Shown: positions 36,750 to 45,546, counted from the first letter of the stretch. The stretch is 64,000 nucleotides of DNA from Colwellia polaris (GCF_002104515.1 NZ_NBOE01000008.1:104094-168093); one strand, 5' to 3'. Translations and numbers: made by a program. Notes: generated by a model from the letters alone, not told the origin.

Positions 36750-37245
36750 CCGTCTCTACTTATTATATTAATTCATGTGTTTAGCGATTGAGCTTAAGTC
36801 GATAAGTATCTTAGCAAAGCTATGAGTAAAGCTATGAACAAAGTTATGATTAAAAAGCTTTATCCTTTGCTAGAACTTACCTTGTTTACGCTAATTAGCC
36901 TATATGTTATCGAGTAACGGTTCAATGAGTTTAATACTGTATTCGCTATGATTTAGATCAATCTAAAAATCAATAATTTAAAGCATACTACTAGTTAATC
37001 AGTTAATTTACTGCTGATAACTAAGTATTGAAGACATAACGCTTTCATCTGGTATAACGTGATGAAATTATTAATAACGCACGGATGAATAAGTCACTAT
37101 GAATGCACGCAAAATAGTAAAGTAGCGAGTTAATAGCACAAGATATAAAAATATTTAACCCTTAGCGCACTCGCTTGATATTTACTGAATTTTTAATAAA
37201 TTTTATGTTAAATTAAATATCACAGTTGAAAATACAGAGAGACCT
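36750..37245. other. Intergenic control region
   Basis: About 500 bp separate mipA-like and the divergent fusion gene. The only striking element is a perfect 16-bp palindrome at 36952-36967 (TTTAGAT, CA, ATCTAAA), which could be an operator for either gene. Confidence 0.45.
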
Positions 37246-39081
37246 ATGCCATTACGAAAACAGCAACCATCTAGTGTCGACTGGTCTAAATATCTAAAAT
37301 CTGGCAACAGAATGTTTATTGGCTCTAATGCCGCAGTACCCAATGCATTAATTGCAGATATTATTGCCAACAGCCAAGGTTTGCATGACATAGAAGTTGT
37401 GCATATTTTAACACTTTCAAACGATGTTTGGTCAGAGCCAAAGCATAGCGACTTATTTAAAGTAAACGCTTTTTTTATTGGCGGTGAAAAAGTCCGCAAT
37501 GCCATTAAAGAAGGTAGGGCTGACTATACACCGACTTTTTTATCTGAAATTCCAAAGCTATTTAATGAAAACATTTTGCCTTTAGATGTTGCATTAATCA
37601 TGGTTAGCCCACCTGACGAATATGGTTACTGTTCCTTAGGTGTAAGTGTCGATATTATTCAAGCAGCAATCAACAAAGCAAAATATGTTATCGCTCAAAT
37701 AAACCCACATATGCCTCGCACTAATGGCCATAGTTTTGTGCATGTAAATCAAATTCATGCTCATATGACTGTTAAGCAATATTTACCTGAAACACCCTTA
37801 CCTGAGGTTGATAGAGTAACCGAACAAGTAGGTCAATATGTAGCTATGCTGGTTGAAAATGGCGCGACTATACAAATTGGTATCGGCAATATTCCATCGG
37901 CTGTATTACGTTATTTAGCCAACCATAAAGATTTAGGCGTACATAGTGAGTTAATTTCTGATGGTATTATCGACCTCATGCTTTCAGGGGTTATTAACAA
38001 CCGCAAAAAGACCTTTCATAAAGGTAAAACCGTTGTCAGTTTTTGTGTCGGTACACGCCGATTATATAAGTTTGTTGATAGTAATCCACATGTGGCATTT
38101 TATCCTAGTGAGCACGTTAACTCTCCGGTAAACATCGCTCGAAATGACAATATGGTTTCTATTAATAGCGCTATTGAAGTTGATTTAACCGGCCAAGTAG
38201 TTTCAGACTCAATTGGTTATCATTTTTACAGCGGTATTGGCGGACAAGTCGACTTTATTCGTGGCGCTTCTTTAAGTAAAGGCGGTAAACCTATCATTGC
38301 GTTACCTTCAACAACTAAAGACGGAAAAATATCGCGCATAGTGGCGCATATTACCGAAGGCGGCGGCGTAGTTACCTCAAGAGGTCATGTTTCGTATGTG
38401 GTTACTGAATACGGTATTGCGTCATTGCAAGGTAAAAGCATTCGCGAGAGAGCCCTCGAGTTAATTCGTATTGCCCACCCTAAGTTTCGCGACCAATTAC
38501 TCAAAGATGTTCGCAAACACTATTGGGTACCTGAATATCAAGAAAATACTCCAACCTCAGTACCTGAACTTGGTGACGTTGAAATAAAGCGTTTTACCTT
38601 TGCTGATTCAGAATATTTTCTTCGTGCTCTATCTCCTGCAGATGAACGTAAGTTACAAGAGTTTTTTTACTCGCATAATCAAGAAACTTTAATGATGCGT
38701 TACAACCATCACACAACACATATGTCCCGAGAAAAGTCTTGTGATTTAGTCAGCGTTAATCAGCATGTTGATTTAGCCTTGTGCTTAACTGAGCGAGACA
38801 ACAAAGGTGAATCTATTCAAGGTGTTGGCCGCTATTACTATCTTGAAGCAAATAACAGTGCCGAAGTTGCATTTGTTATTAAGGAAAGTAAACGTGGTAA
38901 AGGAATGGCTAAAGCACTGCTTACTGAAATAATTACCATTGCAAGAATTCGTGGTGTTGAGCAATTAATAGCAAGCGTTAGGCGAGACAATGCCCCCATG
39001 TTAAAAGTGTTTGAAAAAGCAGGTTTCGTCAGAAAACCTTCTGATGGGTATGACGAGGTGAGTTTAGCTTACACGCTATAG
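37246..39081 (+). CDS. Acetyl-CoA hydrolase/transferase fused to GNAT acetyltransferase
   Basis: Residues 1-430 form an acetyl-CoA hydrolase/CoA-transferase domain (ALIMVSPPDEYGYCSLGVSVD near 125, QIGIGNIPSAVLRYL near 205, YSGIGGQVDFIRGA near 330 and the catalytic-region VTEYGIASLQGKSIRERA near 390). From about 445 a GNAT N-acetyltransferase domain follows, with the acetyl-CoA loop VIKESKRGKGMAKALLTEII near 545 and ASVRRDNAPMLKVFEKAGF near 580. The two could channel acyl-CoA or couple CoA-ester levels to protein or small-molecule acetylation. A histone-deacetylase-like gene follows 91 bp later on the same strand. Substrates are unknown. Confidence 0.88.
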   Translation: MPLRKQQPSSVDWSKYLKSGNRMFIGSNAAVPNALIADIIANSQGLHDIEVVHILTLSNDVWSEPKHSDLFKVNAFFIGGEKVRNAIKEGRADYTPTFLSEIPKLFNENILPLDVALIMVSPPDEYGYCSLGVSVDIIQAAINKAKYVIAQINPHMPRTNGHSFVHVNQIHAHMTVKQYLPETPLPEVDRVTEQVGQYVAMLVENGATIQIGIGNIPSAVLRYLANHKDLGVHSELISDGIIDLMLSGVINNRKKTFHKGKTVVSFCVGTRRLYKFVDSNPHVAFYPSEHVNSPVNIARNDNMVSINSAIEVDLTGQVVSDSIGYHFYSGIGGQVDFIRGASLSKGGKPIIALPSTTKDGKISRIVAHITEGGGVVTSRGHVSYVVTEYGIASLQGKSIRERALELIRIAHPKFRDQLLKDVRKHYWVPEYQENTPTSVPELGDVEIKRFTFADSEYFLRALSPADERKLQEFFYSHNQETLMMRYNHHTTHMSREKSCDLVSVNQHVDLALCLTERDNKGESIQGVGRYYYLEANNSAEVAFVIKESKRGKGMAKALLTEIITIARIRGVEQLIASVRRDNAPMLKVFEKAGFVRKPSDGYDEVSLAYTL

Positions 39082-39172
39082 CTAAACACATATTGCTTAA
39101 GTACAGCTCAAGTTTGAATCATTAAGTTAACTATAAAAAACTTAGTAGTGAAAAGATGAAGGAATGTAGATT

Positions 39173-40096
39173 ATGACAGTTGGCGTTATTAGTCATCACC
39201 AATGTTTGACCCACGATATGGGGGATTATCACCCTGAAGCACCTGCGCGCATGGCTGCAATTCAAGATCAACTTATTCGTAGTGGTTTGGAATATGTTAT
39301 TAAGCAATTTGATGCAAACCCTATAGATAAAGAACTGCTCTATTTAGCTCATGACAAAAGCTATATCGCGTCAATCTTTGAAAATGCCCCTAGTGAAGGT
39401 ACATATAACGTTGACGACGATACCGTAATGAACCCAAACACTCTCAATGCTGCTCTTCTTTCTGCAGGTGCTGCTAAAGACGCGGTAGATTTAGTCATGT
39501 CAAAAGAAATTACCTCAGCTTTTTGTGCTACTCGACCACCTGGTCATCATGCAGAGTATGACAAAGGGATGGGCTTTTGTTTTTTTAATAATGTTGCTAT
39601 TGCTGCAGCTTACGCAAAAGAAAAATATAAACTTAAACGAGTCGCCATTGTTGATTTTGATGTGCATCATGGCAACGGTACTGAGAATATAATTAAAGGC
39701 AAAAAAGGCTATTTATTTTGTTCTACTTATCAATATCCTTTTTACCCGTTTGAAGTACAGGAAAGTACCAAACCACCCATTATTAATACCCCACTTGCAG
39801 CAACCACTAAAAGTACTGACTTTAGGCAGGCAATTTTGGATCATTGGCTGCCGGCATTACAAAAATTTAAACCACAAATTATTTTCATTTCCGCTGGTTT
39901 TGACGCTCATGTTGAAGATGAAATGTCTCAAGTTTCTTTAGTCGATGAAGATTATCGTTGGGTGACAGATCAAATTAAAGACATTGCCGATAAATACGCA
40001 GATGGTCGTATTGTATCTGTGCTAGAAGGTGGCTATTCGCTCAGCGCATTAGGGAGAAGTGCTGTCGCACACATTAACGGATTAATTGGCTATTAG
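39173..40096 (+). CDS. Histone deacetylase family amidohydrolase
   Basis: A zinc-dependent deacetylase of the HDAC/acetylpolyamine amidohydrolase/AcuC superfamily (307 residues). Motifs are HPEAPARMAAIQ near residue 20, RPPGHHAEYDKGMGFCFFNN near 122 (paired catalytic histidines), DFDVHHGNGTENII near 160 (zinc ligands Asp and His) and SAGFDAHVEDEMSQ near 240 (zinc Asp). Bacterial members deacetylate polyamines, protein lysines or other amides. Its position after the hydrolase-GNAT fusion suggests an acetylation/deacetylation pair. It is probably co-transcribed, though its own promoter is possible. Confidence 0.9.
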   Translation: MTVGVISHHQCLTHDMGDYHPEAPARMAAIQDQLIRSGLEYVIKQFDANPIDKELLYLAHDKSYIASIFENAPSEGTYNVDDDTVMNPNTLNAALLSAGAAKDAVDLVMSKEITSAFCATRPPGHHAEYDKGMGFCFFNNVAIAAAYAKEKYKLKRVAIVDFDVHHGNGTENIIKGKKGYLFCSTYQYPFYPFEVQESTKPPIINTPLAATTKSTDFRQAILDHWLPALQKFKPQIIFISAGFDAHVEDEMSQVSLVDEDYRWVTDQIKDIADKYADGRIVSVLEGGYSLSALGRSAVAHINGLIGY

Positions 40097-40145
40097 TGAA
40101 CATTGATCAAAGATTCACAACGTGATAATACATAATGATAAGTTA

Positions 40146-40355
40146 TACCAATTGATTTAATGAATCGATCAATTTTAAACGAGGATAAATTTTCAGTAGC
40201 AAGGCGCTTGATTGATTCTTACATGGATAATGTAAGCCATTAGAGCAATGCAGGAGCATATTGTCGAGTAATAGCAGGCTATTGGGAATGAAAGCAACGT
40301 AGATACTGGTTATTTAAGCCGCTTTAGAATGATCGATTGTTTATATCAATTGGTA
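40146..40355. repeat. MITE-like repeat family B, long copy
   Basis: The element has imperfect terminal inverted repeats of about 31 bp starting TACCAATTGAT and is flanked by TTA on both sides (40143-40145, 40356-40358). It is non-coding. A shorter copy at 54793-54950 has the same ends and lacks about 50 bp of the centre. A 3-bp TTA/TAA duplication is known for some IS5-group elements, so it may have been moved by such a transposase. Confidence 0.88.
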
Positions 40356-40370
40356 TTAAGCGCTAATACG

Positions 40371-40402
40371 AACATACCTAAAGCCTATGCTTCAGGTATG
40401 TT
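40371..40402. terminator. Possible hairpin terminator
   Basis: AACATACCTAAAGC pairs with GCTTCAGGTATGTT apart from one mismatch, around a 4-nt loop. There is no clean T-run on either strand, so a terminator is only possible. The nearest gene end is at 40422 on the minus strand. Confidence 0.35.
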
Positions 40403-40421
40403 ACAGTGAATACTAAGTTAA

Positions 40422-40871
40422 TTATTTAAAGATAATTTCTCTTAAGCGATATTCACCGGTTAAGGTTCTAACATTTGGGTAAGTTTTTGTTACTTCTCTG
40501 GTATTTTCTTGATTAGCTTTACCCCAGCTCTTCATAAAAGTATTGTATTTTTCTTGGTTTGGTTCTAAATCACTACTGTTTTCAAAAATAACCATTAGCA
40601 CCAAATTAAATTCACCACTTTGTGGTAATTCGCTGCCATATATTTTCCAATCTTTGATGTAGCCCAATTTCTTTTGCAAACGAACTGCTTTCACCCAGCT
40701 TTCCCGGAGTCCTTCTAAGTAGATATCTTCCATATTGGGGTCAACACGAACAGTAGTCATTGAAGTAATTTCACTACCAATATCATAATCTTTATAGATC
40801 TCAAGCTCTGCCTGAGAAAAAAAAGCAAAGAGTATGCAACACAATCCAAAAACTTTGGTGATATGTTTCAT
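40422..40871 (-). CDS. Exported protein of unknown function
   Basis: A 149-residue product with a signal peptide ending near SQAEL. The mature part contains LRESWVKAVRLQKKLGYIKDWKIYGSEL and GEFNLVLMVIFENSSDLEPNQEKYNTFMKSW. The strand-helix pattern recalls a ferredoxin-like or dimeric alpha-beta barrel fold. I know no function for it. It stands alone. Confidence 0.6.
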   Translation of the reverse strand: MKHITKVFGLCCILFAFFSQAELEIYKDYDIGSEITSMTTVRVDPNMEDIYLEGLRESWVKAVRLQKKLGYIKDWKIYGSELPQSGEFNLVLMVIFENSSDLEPNQEKYNTFMKSWGKANQENTREVTKTYPNVRTLTGEYRLREIIFK

Positions 40872-41058
40872 TTTATACTCTCCATTATTTGTCGGAAAAT
40901 CGACAAGAAAAGTATAGTTAATTAACGCGAGATTGCGAATGAGGGAACGAATACTGGCTGATTATGTGGAATGAAGTTTGTAAAGAAAGTTTGTGCATTT
41001 ATAAAAATTTACTATAAACGCACAATAAACTTAATACTGTCTAATGAAAAAATTAACG

Positions 41059-41349
41059 CTATCTTTCTTCAAATGAACGAACAGCAGGTTTAACCAATAT
41101 TTCAAGGTAAAATGAAGTGGCATCTTCCGCTAAAATTGTATCAATTTCTTGGCTAATAGTTGCAACATGTATAACATCAGCCGTTTGCTCTGTTTTACCA
41201 ATTTTACAATCGAAGTCCCAATAGTCAGCGCCTTCAGGCAATGTTTTATTACGCTCACGCTTTAAATATTTTTTAACTTCGTGTTTAGCTGACTCAACCA
41301 TTCTAGCGAGTTTAATTTTAGGGTGAGTTAACTCGAATGTTTTTTTCAT
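41059..41349 (-). CDS. DUF6172 family protein
   Basis: A 96-residue cytoplasmic protein starting MKKTFELTHPKIKLARMVESAKHEVKKYLKRER and continuing LPEGADYWDFDCKIG. This opening is characteristic, as I recall it, of DUF6172, a family of small proteins in marine and other gammaproteobacteria with no known function. The basic N-terminal helix could bind nucleic acid. No operon partner is seen. Confidence 0.65.
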   Translation of the reverse strand: MKKTFELTHPKIKLARMVESAKHEVKKYLKRERNKTLPEGADYWDFDCKIGKTEQTADVIHVATISQEIDTILAEDATSFYLEILVKPAVRSFEER

Positions 41350-41590
41350 GAAATTCCTTGGGGCAAATAATAGTGCGCTCTACAATAAATTATATAAAGC
41401 TAATAACGCTATTTTACGTAAACATTTCACTAATAGCCATACTTCTTCTTATGATAGTTAAATAACCTAAAAATCTGACGATGGAATGCTATTAATTATA
41501 ATCTGCCATTATTTTTAATACTGATTGAATAATTTAGCAGTATTTGATTTGGGTTAAATTTGAATTTAATTTTGGTTTAATTTTGGTATA

Positions 41591-41616
41591 AAAAAAGGCC
41601 GTTTAATAACGGCCTT
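41591..41616 (-). terminator. Intrinsic terminator after hpf
   Basis: AAGGCCGTT (41595-41603) pairs with AACGGCCTT (41608-41616), and the minus strand reads T6 after the stem. It lies 28 bp beyond the hpf stop codon. Confidence 0.88.
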
Positions 41617-41643
41617 ACATAGTTACATACTAGCTAGTTTATA

Positions 41644-41979
41644 TTAAGGGCTTTCAAATGCGTTTGACTGCTCTACTTCAAACTTCTTTTTCTGTTTAGC
41701 CGATAATACGCCCTTTCGATGTGCTAATGCGGCCTCAAGTTTAGTCGATGCACTTGCTATTGCAGCATATAATTCTTTATCAACGGCGTGAACTGAAACT
41801 GTTGCGCCTTCATAAGAGGTAGATACTTCTAACTTCTGCTGATGCGGTTCTACGGTAATAATAACTTCTAAGGTCATTAGACTAGGGAAATGTTTAGCAA
41901 CTTTAGCAAACTTATTTTCAATTGCTTGGTTTATACCTTCGGTGATTTCAACGTGATGTCCGGAAATGATTATTTTCAT
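41644..41979 (-). CDS. hpf: Short-form ribosome hibernation factor HPF/YfiA
   Basis: A 111-residue member of the ribosome-associated HPF/RaiA family, which binds the 30S decoding region in stationary phase. Recognised from MKIIISGHHVEITEGINQAIENKFAKVAKHFP and the KELYAAIASASTKLEAALAHRK segment that forms the last helix. It has no long C-terminal dimerisation domain, so it is the short form and may promote 100S formation together with RMF or stabilise 70S. I cannot separate HPF from RaiA by eye. AAGG precedes the start and a terminator follows. Confidence 0.85.
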   Translation of the reverse strand: MKIIISGHHVEITEGINQAIENKFAKVAKHFPSLMTLEVIITVEPHQQKLEVSTSYEGATVSVHAVDKELYAAIASASTKLEAALAHRKGVLSAKQKKKFEVEQSNAFESP

Positions 41980-42124
41980 ATTGCTACCTTTTTTGTTGTC
42001 TTCAATTATATACTCAGGGCGATGACAACAAAAAACAATAGCTAAAATGAACTAAATTGTAATCTTTCGCTAAATAATTGAAATAATTAATAAAAGCTAA
42101 CCGAAATATCTAATTACTTAACCG

Positions 42125-43063
42125 CTAATGTTTACTTTTTAATCGAGATATTACGCTAACAATAGCCAATACTAGACCACCTGCAACAATTCCGGTAATG
42201 CCATCGAGTAATATCGACAAAATACTTTCAGAAATTGCACCTAAATATCCACCTACCCACTGTTCAATTTGAACAAATTGACGATTCAGCCATGAAAAAC
42301 TATGAACGATAATGCCACCACCAACAAGGAACATCGCAATAGTGCCAACAATCGTTAACAACTTCATAAGAAATGGCGCGAAGATAAGTAAGCCTCGACC
42401 TACAGCACGTTGTATAGCGTTAAACTTTCCAGACACTGATTTTCGCAGTAAATAAAGTCCTAGATCATCTAACTTTACAATGCCGGCAACAAAGCCATAA
42501 ACTCCGACAGTAAACGCAATAGCGAGCGCAGAAACCACTAACACTTGTGTTTGGAATGCCGCATCTTGTACAGAACCTAATACAATCACGATTATTTCAG
42601 CAGACAGTATAAAGTCAGTACGAATAGCACCTTTAATTTTTTCTTTTTCGAAAACTTCAATATCAATATTGTCATTACTCACCGCTTCAACCAATTTTTG
42701 ATGATCTTCAGCTAATGACTTTTTACTATGAAAATATTTGTGTGAGACCTTTTCAAAGCCTTCAAAACACAAAAACAACCCACCAAGTACTAATAAAACC
42801 GTGATCAGCGGAGGTAAAAAAGCACTGATCAATAAAGCAGAAGGCACTAAAATGAGTTTATTGAGCAATGACCCTTTAGCAACAGCCCATACAACCGGTA
42901 ACTCTCTATCAGCTTTAACGCCTGAAACTTGCTCAGCATTAAGTGCCAAGTCGTCACCCAATACACCTGCTGTTTTCTTCATAGCTACTTTCGATAAAAC
43001 AGCCACGTCGTCTAATACCGTAGCAATATCATCCAATAAAGTTAATAAACTTGACCCAGCCAC
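42125..43063 (-). CDS. DUF808 family inner-membrane protein
   Basis: A 312-residue membrane protein of the DUF808 (YedI-like) family, opening MAGSSLLTLLDDIATVLDDVAVLSKVAMKKTAGVLGDDLALNA, a segment typical of the family. Hydrophobic helices occur near 75-100, 160-200, 215-245 and 285-305. DUF808 proteins have no known function. The neighbours are an HNH nuclease gene (42 bp upstream, same strand) and hpf; co-transcription with yajD is possible. Confidence 0.88.
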   Translation of the reverse strand: MAGSSLLTLLDDIATVLDDVAVLSKVAMKKTAGVLGDDLALNAEQVSGVKADRELPVVWAVAKGSLLNKLILVPSALLISAFLPPLITVLLVLGGLFLCFEGFEKVSHKYFHSKKSLAEDHQKLVEAVSNDNIDIEVFEKEKIKGAIRTDFILSAEIIVIVLGSVQDAAFQTQVLVVSALAIAFTVGVYGFVAGIVKLDDLGLYLLRKSVSGKFNAIQRAVGRGLLIFAPFLMKLLTIVGTIAMFLVGGGIIVHSFSWLNRQFVQIEQWVGGYLGAISESILSILLDGITGIVAGGLVLAIVSVISRLKSKH

Positions 43064-43105
43064 ATGTAATTCCTTTAATAAATATCGTTTAAGCCAAATA
43101 AGGTT

Positions 43106-43450
43106 TTATTTTTTCAGCAATGACTTTAAGTCAGCAAACGGGTTATATGTTGCCGTGTCTTGATTAGTATCACCGGCTTTAACTTCCGTATGATAATTAG
43201 CATGGTCAGTATACTTAGCATGTTCGTTATCATGGCAGTAAATACAAAGAAGCTCCCAATTACTTCCGTCATTAGGGTTATTGGTATGATCATGGTCAAT
43301 ATGGTGAACGGTTAATTCTCTAATATTAGAATATTCAAATGCTCTTGCACAACGACCGCAAACCCAAGGATATAGCTTAAGTGCACGATCACGATAACCT
43401 TGCTCTTGACGTTTATAATTGAGGCTAGAGCCTAATCTATCTGAGGACAT
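43106..43450 (-). CDS. yajD: YajD-like HNH nuclease
   Basis: A 114-residue protein with an HNH endonuclease core. CGRCARAF and CIYCHDNEH supply four cysteines for a structural zinc, and ELTVHHIDHDHTNNPNDGSNWELLC is the HNH motif. It resembles E. coli YajD (115 residues), a predicted nuclease of unknown role. It is not near restriction genes. The DUF808 gene follows 42 bp later on the same strand. Confidence 0.9.
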   Translation of the reverse strand: MSSDRLGSSLNYKRQEQGYRDRALKLYPWVCGRCARAFEYSNIRELTVHHIDHDHTNNPNDGSNWELLCIYCHDNEHAKYTDHANYHTEVKAGDTNQDTATYNPFADLKSLLKK

Positions 43451-43593
43451 AATATGAACTTTTTCAGTAACTAATAGCTTATTGTATGGCTAAGCTATGA
43501 CAACTGCAATATGGTAATTATTTTCAATTCTTTATTATTCAAAACCAGTATAATTTTTAAAGTAATGGATTAATTGAACAATTTGCAAACTTC

Positions 43594-43610
43594 TCCTGGT
43601 CTGATCTCTT
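43594..43610. promoter_or_regulatory. FadR-like operator upstream of DUF962 gene
   Basis: TCCTGGTCTGATCTCTT has the CTGGTC-N-GA core of FadR sites, with a weaker second half. It lies 57 bp before the DUF962 start, a spacing similar to that at fadE. Confidence 0.55.
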
Positions 43611-43666
43611 TACTTCTAAAGCATAACTTGCCATGATATTTGGCTATAGAAGAATGAGGAACTGTC

Positions 43667-44194
43667 ATGAAAACAGTCGAAGAACAATTATCTAGTTACA
43701 AAAGTGTCCATTTTAACAAACGCAATATAAAAACTCACTTTGTAGGAGTGCCACTTATTGTATGGGCTGTTACGGTATTACTTAGCATAAACACATTCAA
43801 CCTTGAACTTGCCGGCCAAACCATAACTTATACACCAGCAATAATATTTTTCACCCTTTCAATGCTTTACTATTTAAAGTTACATATTAAGTTAGGCCTT
43901 GGTATGTTGGTATATACGGTTATAAATATTTACTTGGCTAGCTTAGTTGCTGATATGGAAAATGCCGTTTGGATAGGTATAAGCGCTTTTGTTATTGGTT
44001 GGGTAATACAATTTATTGGCCACATTTACGAAAAAGCTAAACCGGCTTTTTTTGATGATATTATGGGTTTAGCTATAGGGCCGTTATTTCTGATGTCTGA
44101 AATATATTTTATGCTCGGTTTTGAGAAAAACCTTGAAAAAAACATTACCCCCATGGCAATAGAAAAACGTCGATTATTAGAGCGAGCAAAATAA
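43667..44194 (+). CDS. DUF962/Mpo1-like membrane protein
   Basis: A 175-residue protein of the DUF962 family. In yeast, Mpo1 is a dioxygenase of fatty-acid alpha-oxidation that acts on 2-hydroxy acids. The sequence opens with KTVEEQLSSYKSVHFNKRNIKTHFVGVPLIVWAV and continues through four hydrophobic helices. His residues lie in HFNKRN, THFVG and IQFIGHIYEKAKPAFFDD, the conserved metal-binding positions of the family. A FadR-like site lies 57 bp upstream, which fits fatty-acid metabolism. Confidence 0.8.
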   Translation: MKTVEEQLSSYKSVHFNKRNIKTHFVGVPLIVWAVTVLLSINTFNLELAGQTITYTPAIIFFTLSMLYYLKLHIKLGLGMLVYTVINIYLASLVADMENAVWIGISAFVIGWVIQFIGHIYEKAKPAFFDDIMGLAIGPLFLMSEIYFMLGFEKNLEKNITPMAIEKRRLLERAK

Positions 44195-44366
44195 AATTAG
44201 ACGTTAAAAATGAAAGCCATAACTAGGTTGATGGCTTTCACCTCCCCACCCTCCATTAAATTAATTTCAACTTTATTCGTTAGTAAGCTTTCCCCATAGC
44301 CTCATAAAATCAATGTATCAGCATCTATTAACATATCAAACAACGTTAAATATTTAAAAATAGTTA

Positions 44367-44382
44367 TTGACCAATCGGTAAA
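44367..44382. promoter_or_regulatory. TetR operator copy 1
   Basis: TTGACCAATCGGTAAA is a dyad with TTGACC and GGTAAA arms. The surrounding sequence continues as ACAAC, as in copy 2. Confidence 0.55.
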
Positions 44383-44395
44383 CAACCTGTAAATT
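44367..44395 (+). promoter_or_regulatory. Promoter of the TetR gene at 44438
   Basis: TTGACC (44367-44372) and TAAATT (44390-44395) are 17 bp apart. The -35 box is inside operator copy 1, consistent with autoregulation. The -10 box is a weak match. Confidence 0.4.
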
Positions 44396-44403
44396 ACAAT
44401 TAT

Positions 44404-44419
44404 TGACCGAACGGTAAAC
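44404..44419. promoter_or_regulatory. TetR operator copy 2
   Basis: TTGACCGAACGGTAAA is the best dyad of the three copies (ACCG, AA, CGGT core). It ends about 18 bp before the TetR start, so it should block its own transcription. Confidence 0.65.
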
Positions 44420-44437
44420 AACTAATGAGGCGCTACT

Positions 44438-45028
44438 ATGGCAAGGCCAAGAGAATTTGAAATAAGTGATGCGCTAGAAAAAGCTATGGAAGCTTTTTGG
44501 GCTAAAGGTTATGACGCAACTTCCATGGTTGATTTGATGCAGGCAATGAATTTAAACAAAGGTAGTATCTATGCAGCGTTTGGAAACAAGCATGCTTTAT
44601 TTACCAAAGCATTAACACAATATACTGATACAACATATGCACGCATAAAGCATATTTTTACAAGTGCGGATTCACCACAAGCAGCGATGAAAATTTTTTT
44701 TGATAAAATGCTAGTAGAGCAATCAATATCAACAGAAAATGTCAAAACAGGTTCCCTTATGGTGAACTCTATTATTGAACTTGCCCCTCATGATGAAGAG
44801 GCAAAAATTATATTAAATCGTCAAGTAAAAAGGCTTGAAGCAGTATTCACAAAAGCCATTACACATGGCCAAAGTACCGGAAGCTTTAGAAGTGATACTG
44901 AGGCTAAAGATATGGCTATCGAAGTAAGCGTGTTTACTTTTGGCATTATGTCTTACCGTAAAACAGGTTGTGATATTACCAAAATACAAAATATTACTAA
45001 TAACTACTTAAATTCGCTTTTAGCGTAA
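44438..45028 (+). CDS. TetR family transcriptional regulator
   Basis: A 196-residue TetR protein with the DNA-binding domain MEAFWAKGYDATSMVDLMQAMNLNKGSIYAAFGNKHALFTKAL (about 15-60), and a C-terminal domain of the AcrR-C type (TetR_C_16-like, VKTGSLMVNSIIELAPHDEEA). Two dyad operators precede it, and a third variant lies between it and the downstream membrane-protein gene. Autoregulation and control of that gene are likely. The ligand is unknown. Confidence 0.88.
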   Translation: MARPREFEISDALEKAMEAFWAKGYDATSMVDLMQAMNLNKGSIYAAFGNKHALFTKALTQYTDTTYARIKHIFTSADSPQAAMKIFFDKMLVEQSISTENVKTGSLMVNSIIELAPHDEEAKIILNRQVKRLEAVFTKAITHGQSTGSFRSDTEAKDMAIEVSVFTFGIMSYRKTGCDITKIQNITNNYLNSLLA

Positions 45029-45045
45029 TTTTTTTTACCTAATTA

Positions 45046-45061
45046 TTGACCGAACAGTCTA
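45046..45061. promoter_or_regulatory. TetR operator copy 3 (degenerate)
   Basis: TTGACCGAACAGTCTA keeps the left arm of copy 2 and the surrounding TATT/CAAC context, but the right arm is altered. It lies 20 bp before the DUF6789-like gene, so that gene may be repressed separately from the TetR gene. Confidence 0.45.
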
Positions 45062-45081
45062 CAACTAAAAAGGAAAACAAC

Positions 45082-45546
45082 ATGAACTTTACTATTTCAA
45101 ATATAACAAAAGGTATAATCGCCGGTTTAATTGCTACATTAGTGCTTACTGCCCTCATGATGATGAAAAAATTCATGGGGATAATGCCTGAGCTTGATCC
45201 CGTTCACATGATGGCCACTATGGCCGCACAAAAAGCAGGAATGGAGACAAATATGATGATTGGATGGGTTATGCACTTTATGATCGGAGCAGTTGCATGG
45301 GGTAGTGCATTTGCTGTACTTAACAATATTTTGCCGACAAAAAATCAACTGACAAAAGGTATTGTTCTTGGAATAGCCGCTTGGTTCATCATGATGCTTG
45401 GTCCAATGGTAATGGCAGGTAATGGATTGTTTGGTCTAGCCTTAGGGCCAATGGCACCGGTTATGACCTTTATGCTTCACATAGTTTTTGGTGTGGTTTT
45501 AGGCTTTAGTTTTGAAAAGTTAACTATCAAATCAACTCGCGTTTAA
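45082..45546 (+). CDS. DUF6789-like small integral membrane protein
   Basis: I place the start at the ATG at 45082 because AAGGA lies 7 nt upstream; an upstream TTG is inside an operator-like repeat. The 154-residue product has four hydrophobic helices (about 8-28, 57-77, 89-111 and 123-145) rich in methionine, with the loop FMGIMPELDPVHMMATMAAQKAG. It is probably of the DUF6789 type, with unknown function. Regulated by the TetR protein encoded just upstream, it may be the main target of that regulator. Confidence 0.7.
   Translation: MNFTISNITKGIIAGLIATLVLTALMMMKKFMGIMPELDPVHMMATMAAQKAGMETNMMIGWVMHFMIGAVAWGSAFAVLNNILPTKNQLTKGIVLGIAAWFIMMLGPMVMAGNGLFGLALGPMAPVMTFMLHIVFGVVLGFSFEKLTIKSTRV

Noticed and set aside
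43106..43450. HNH nuclease as part of a restriction or defence system
   Set aside because: It resembles the widespread stand-alone YajD, with no methylase, specificity or helicase genes nearby.
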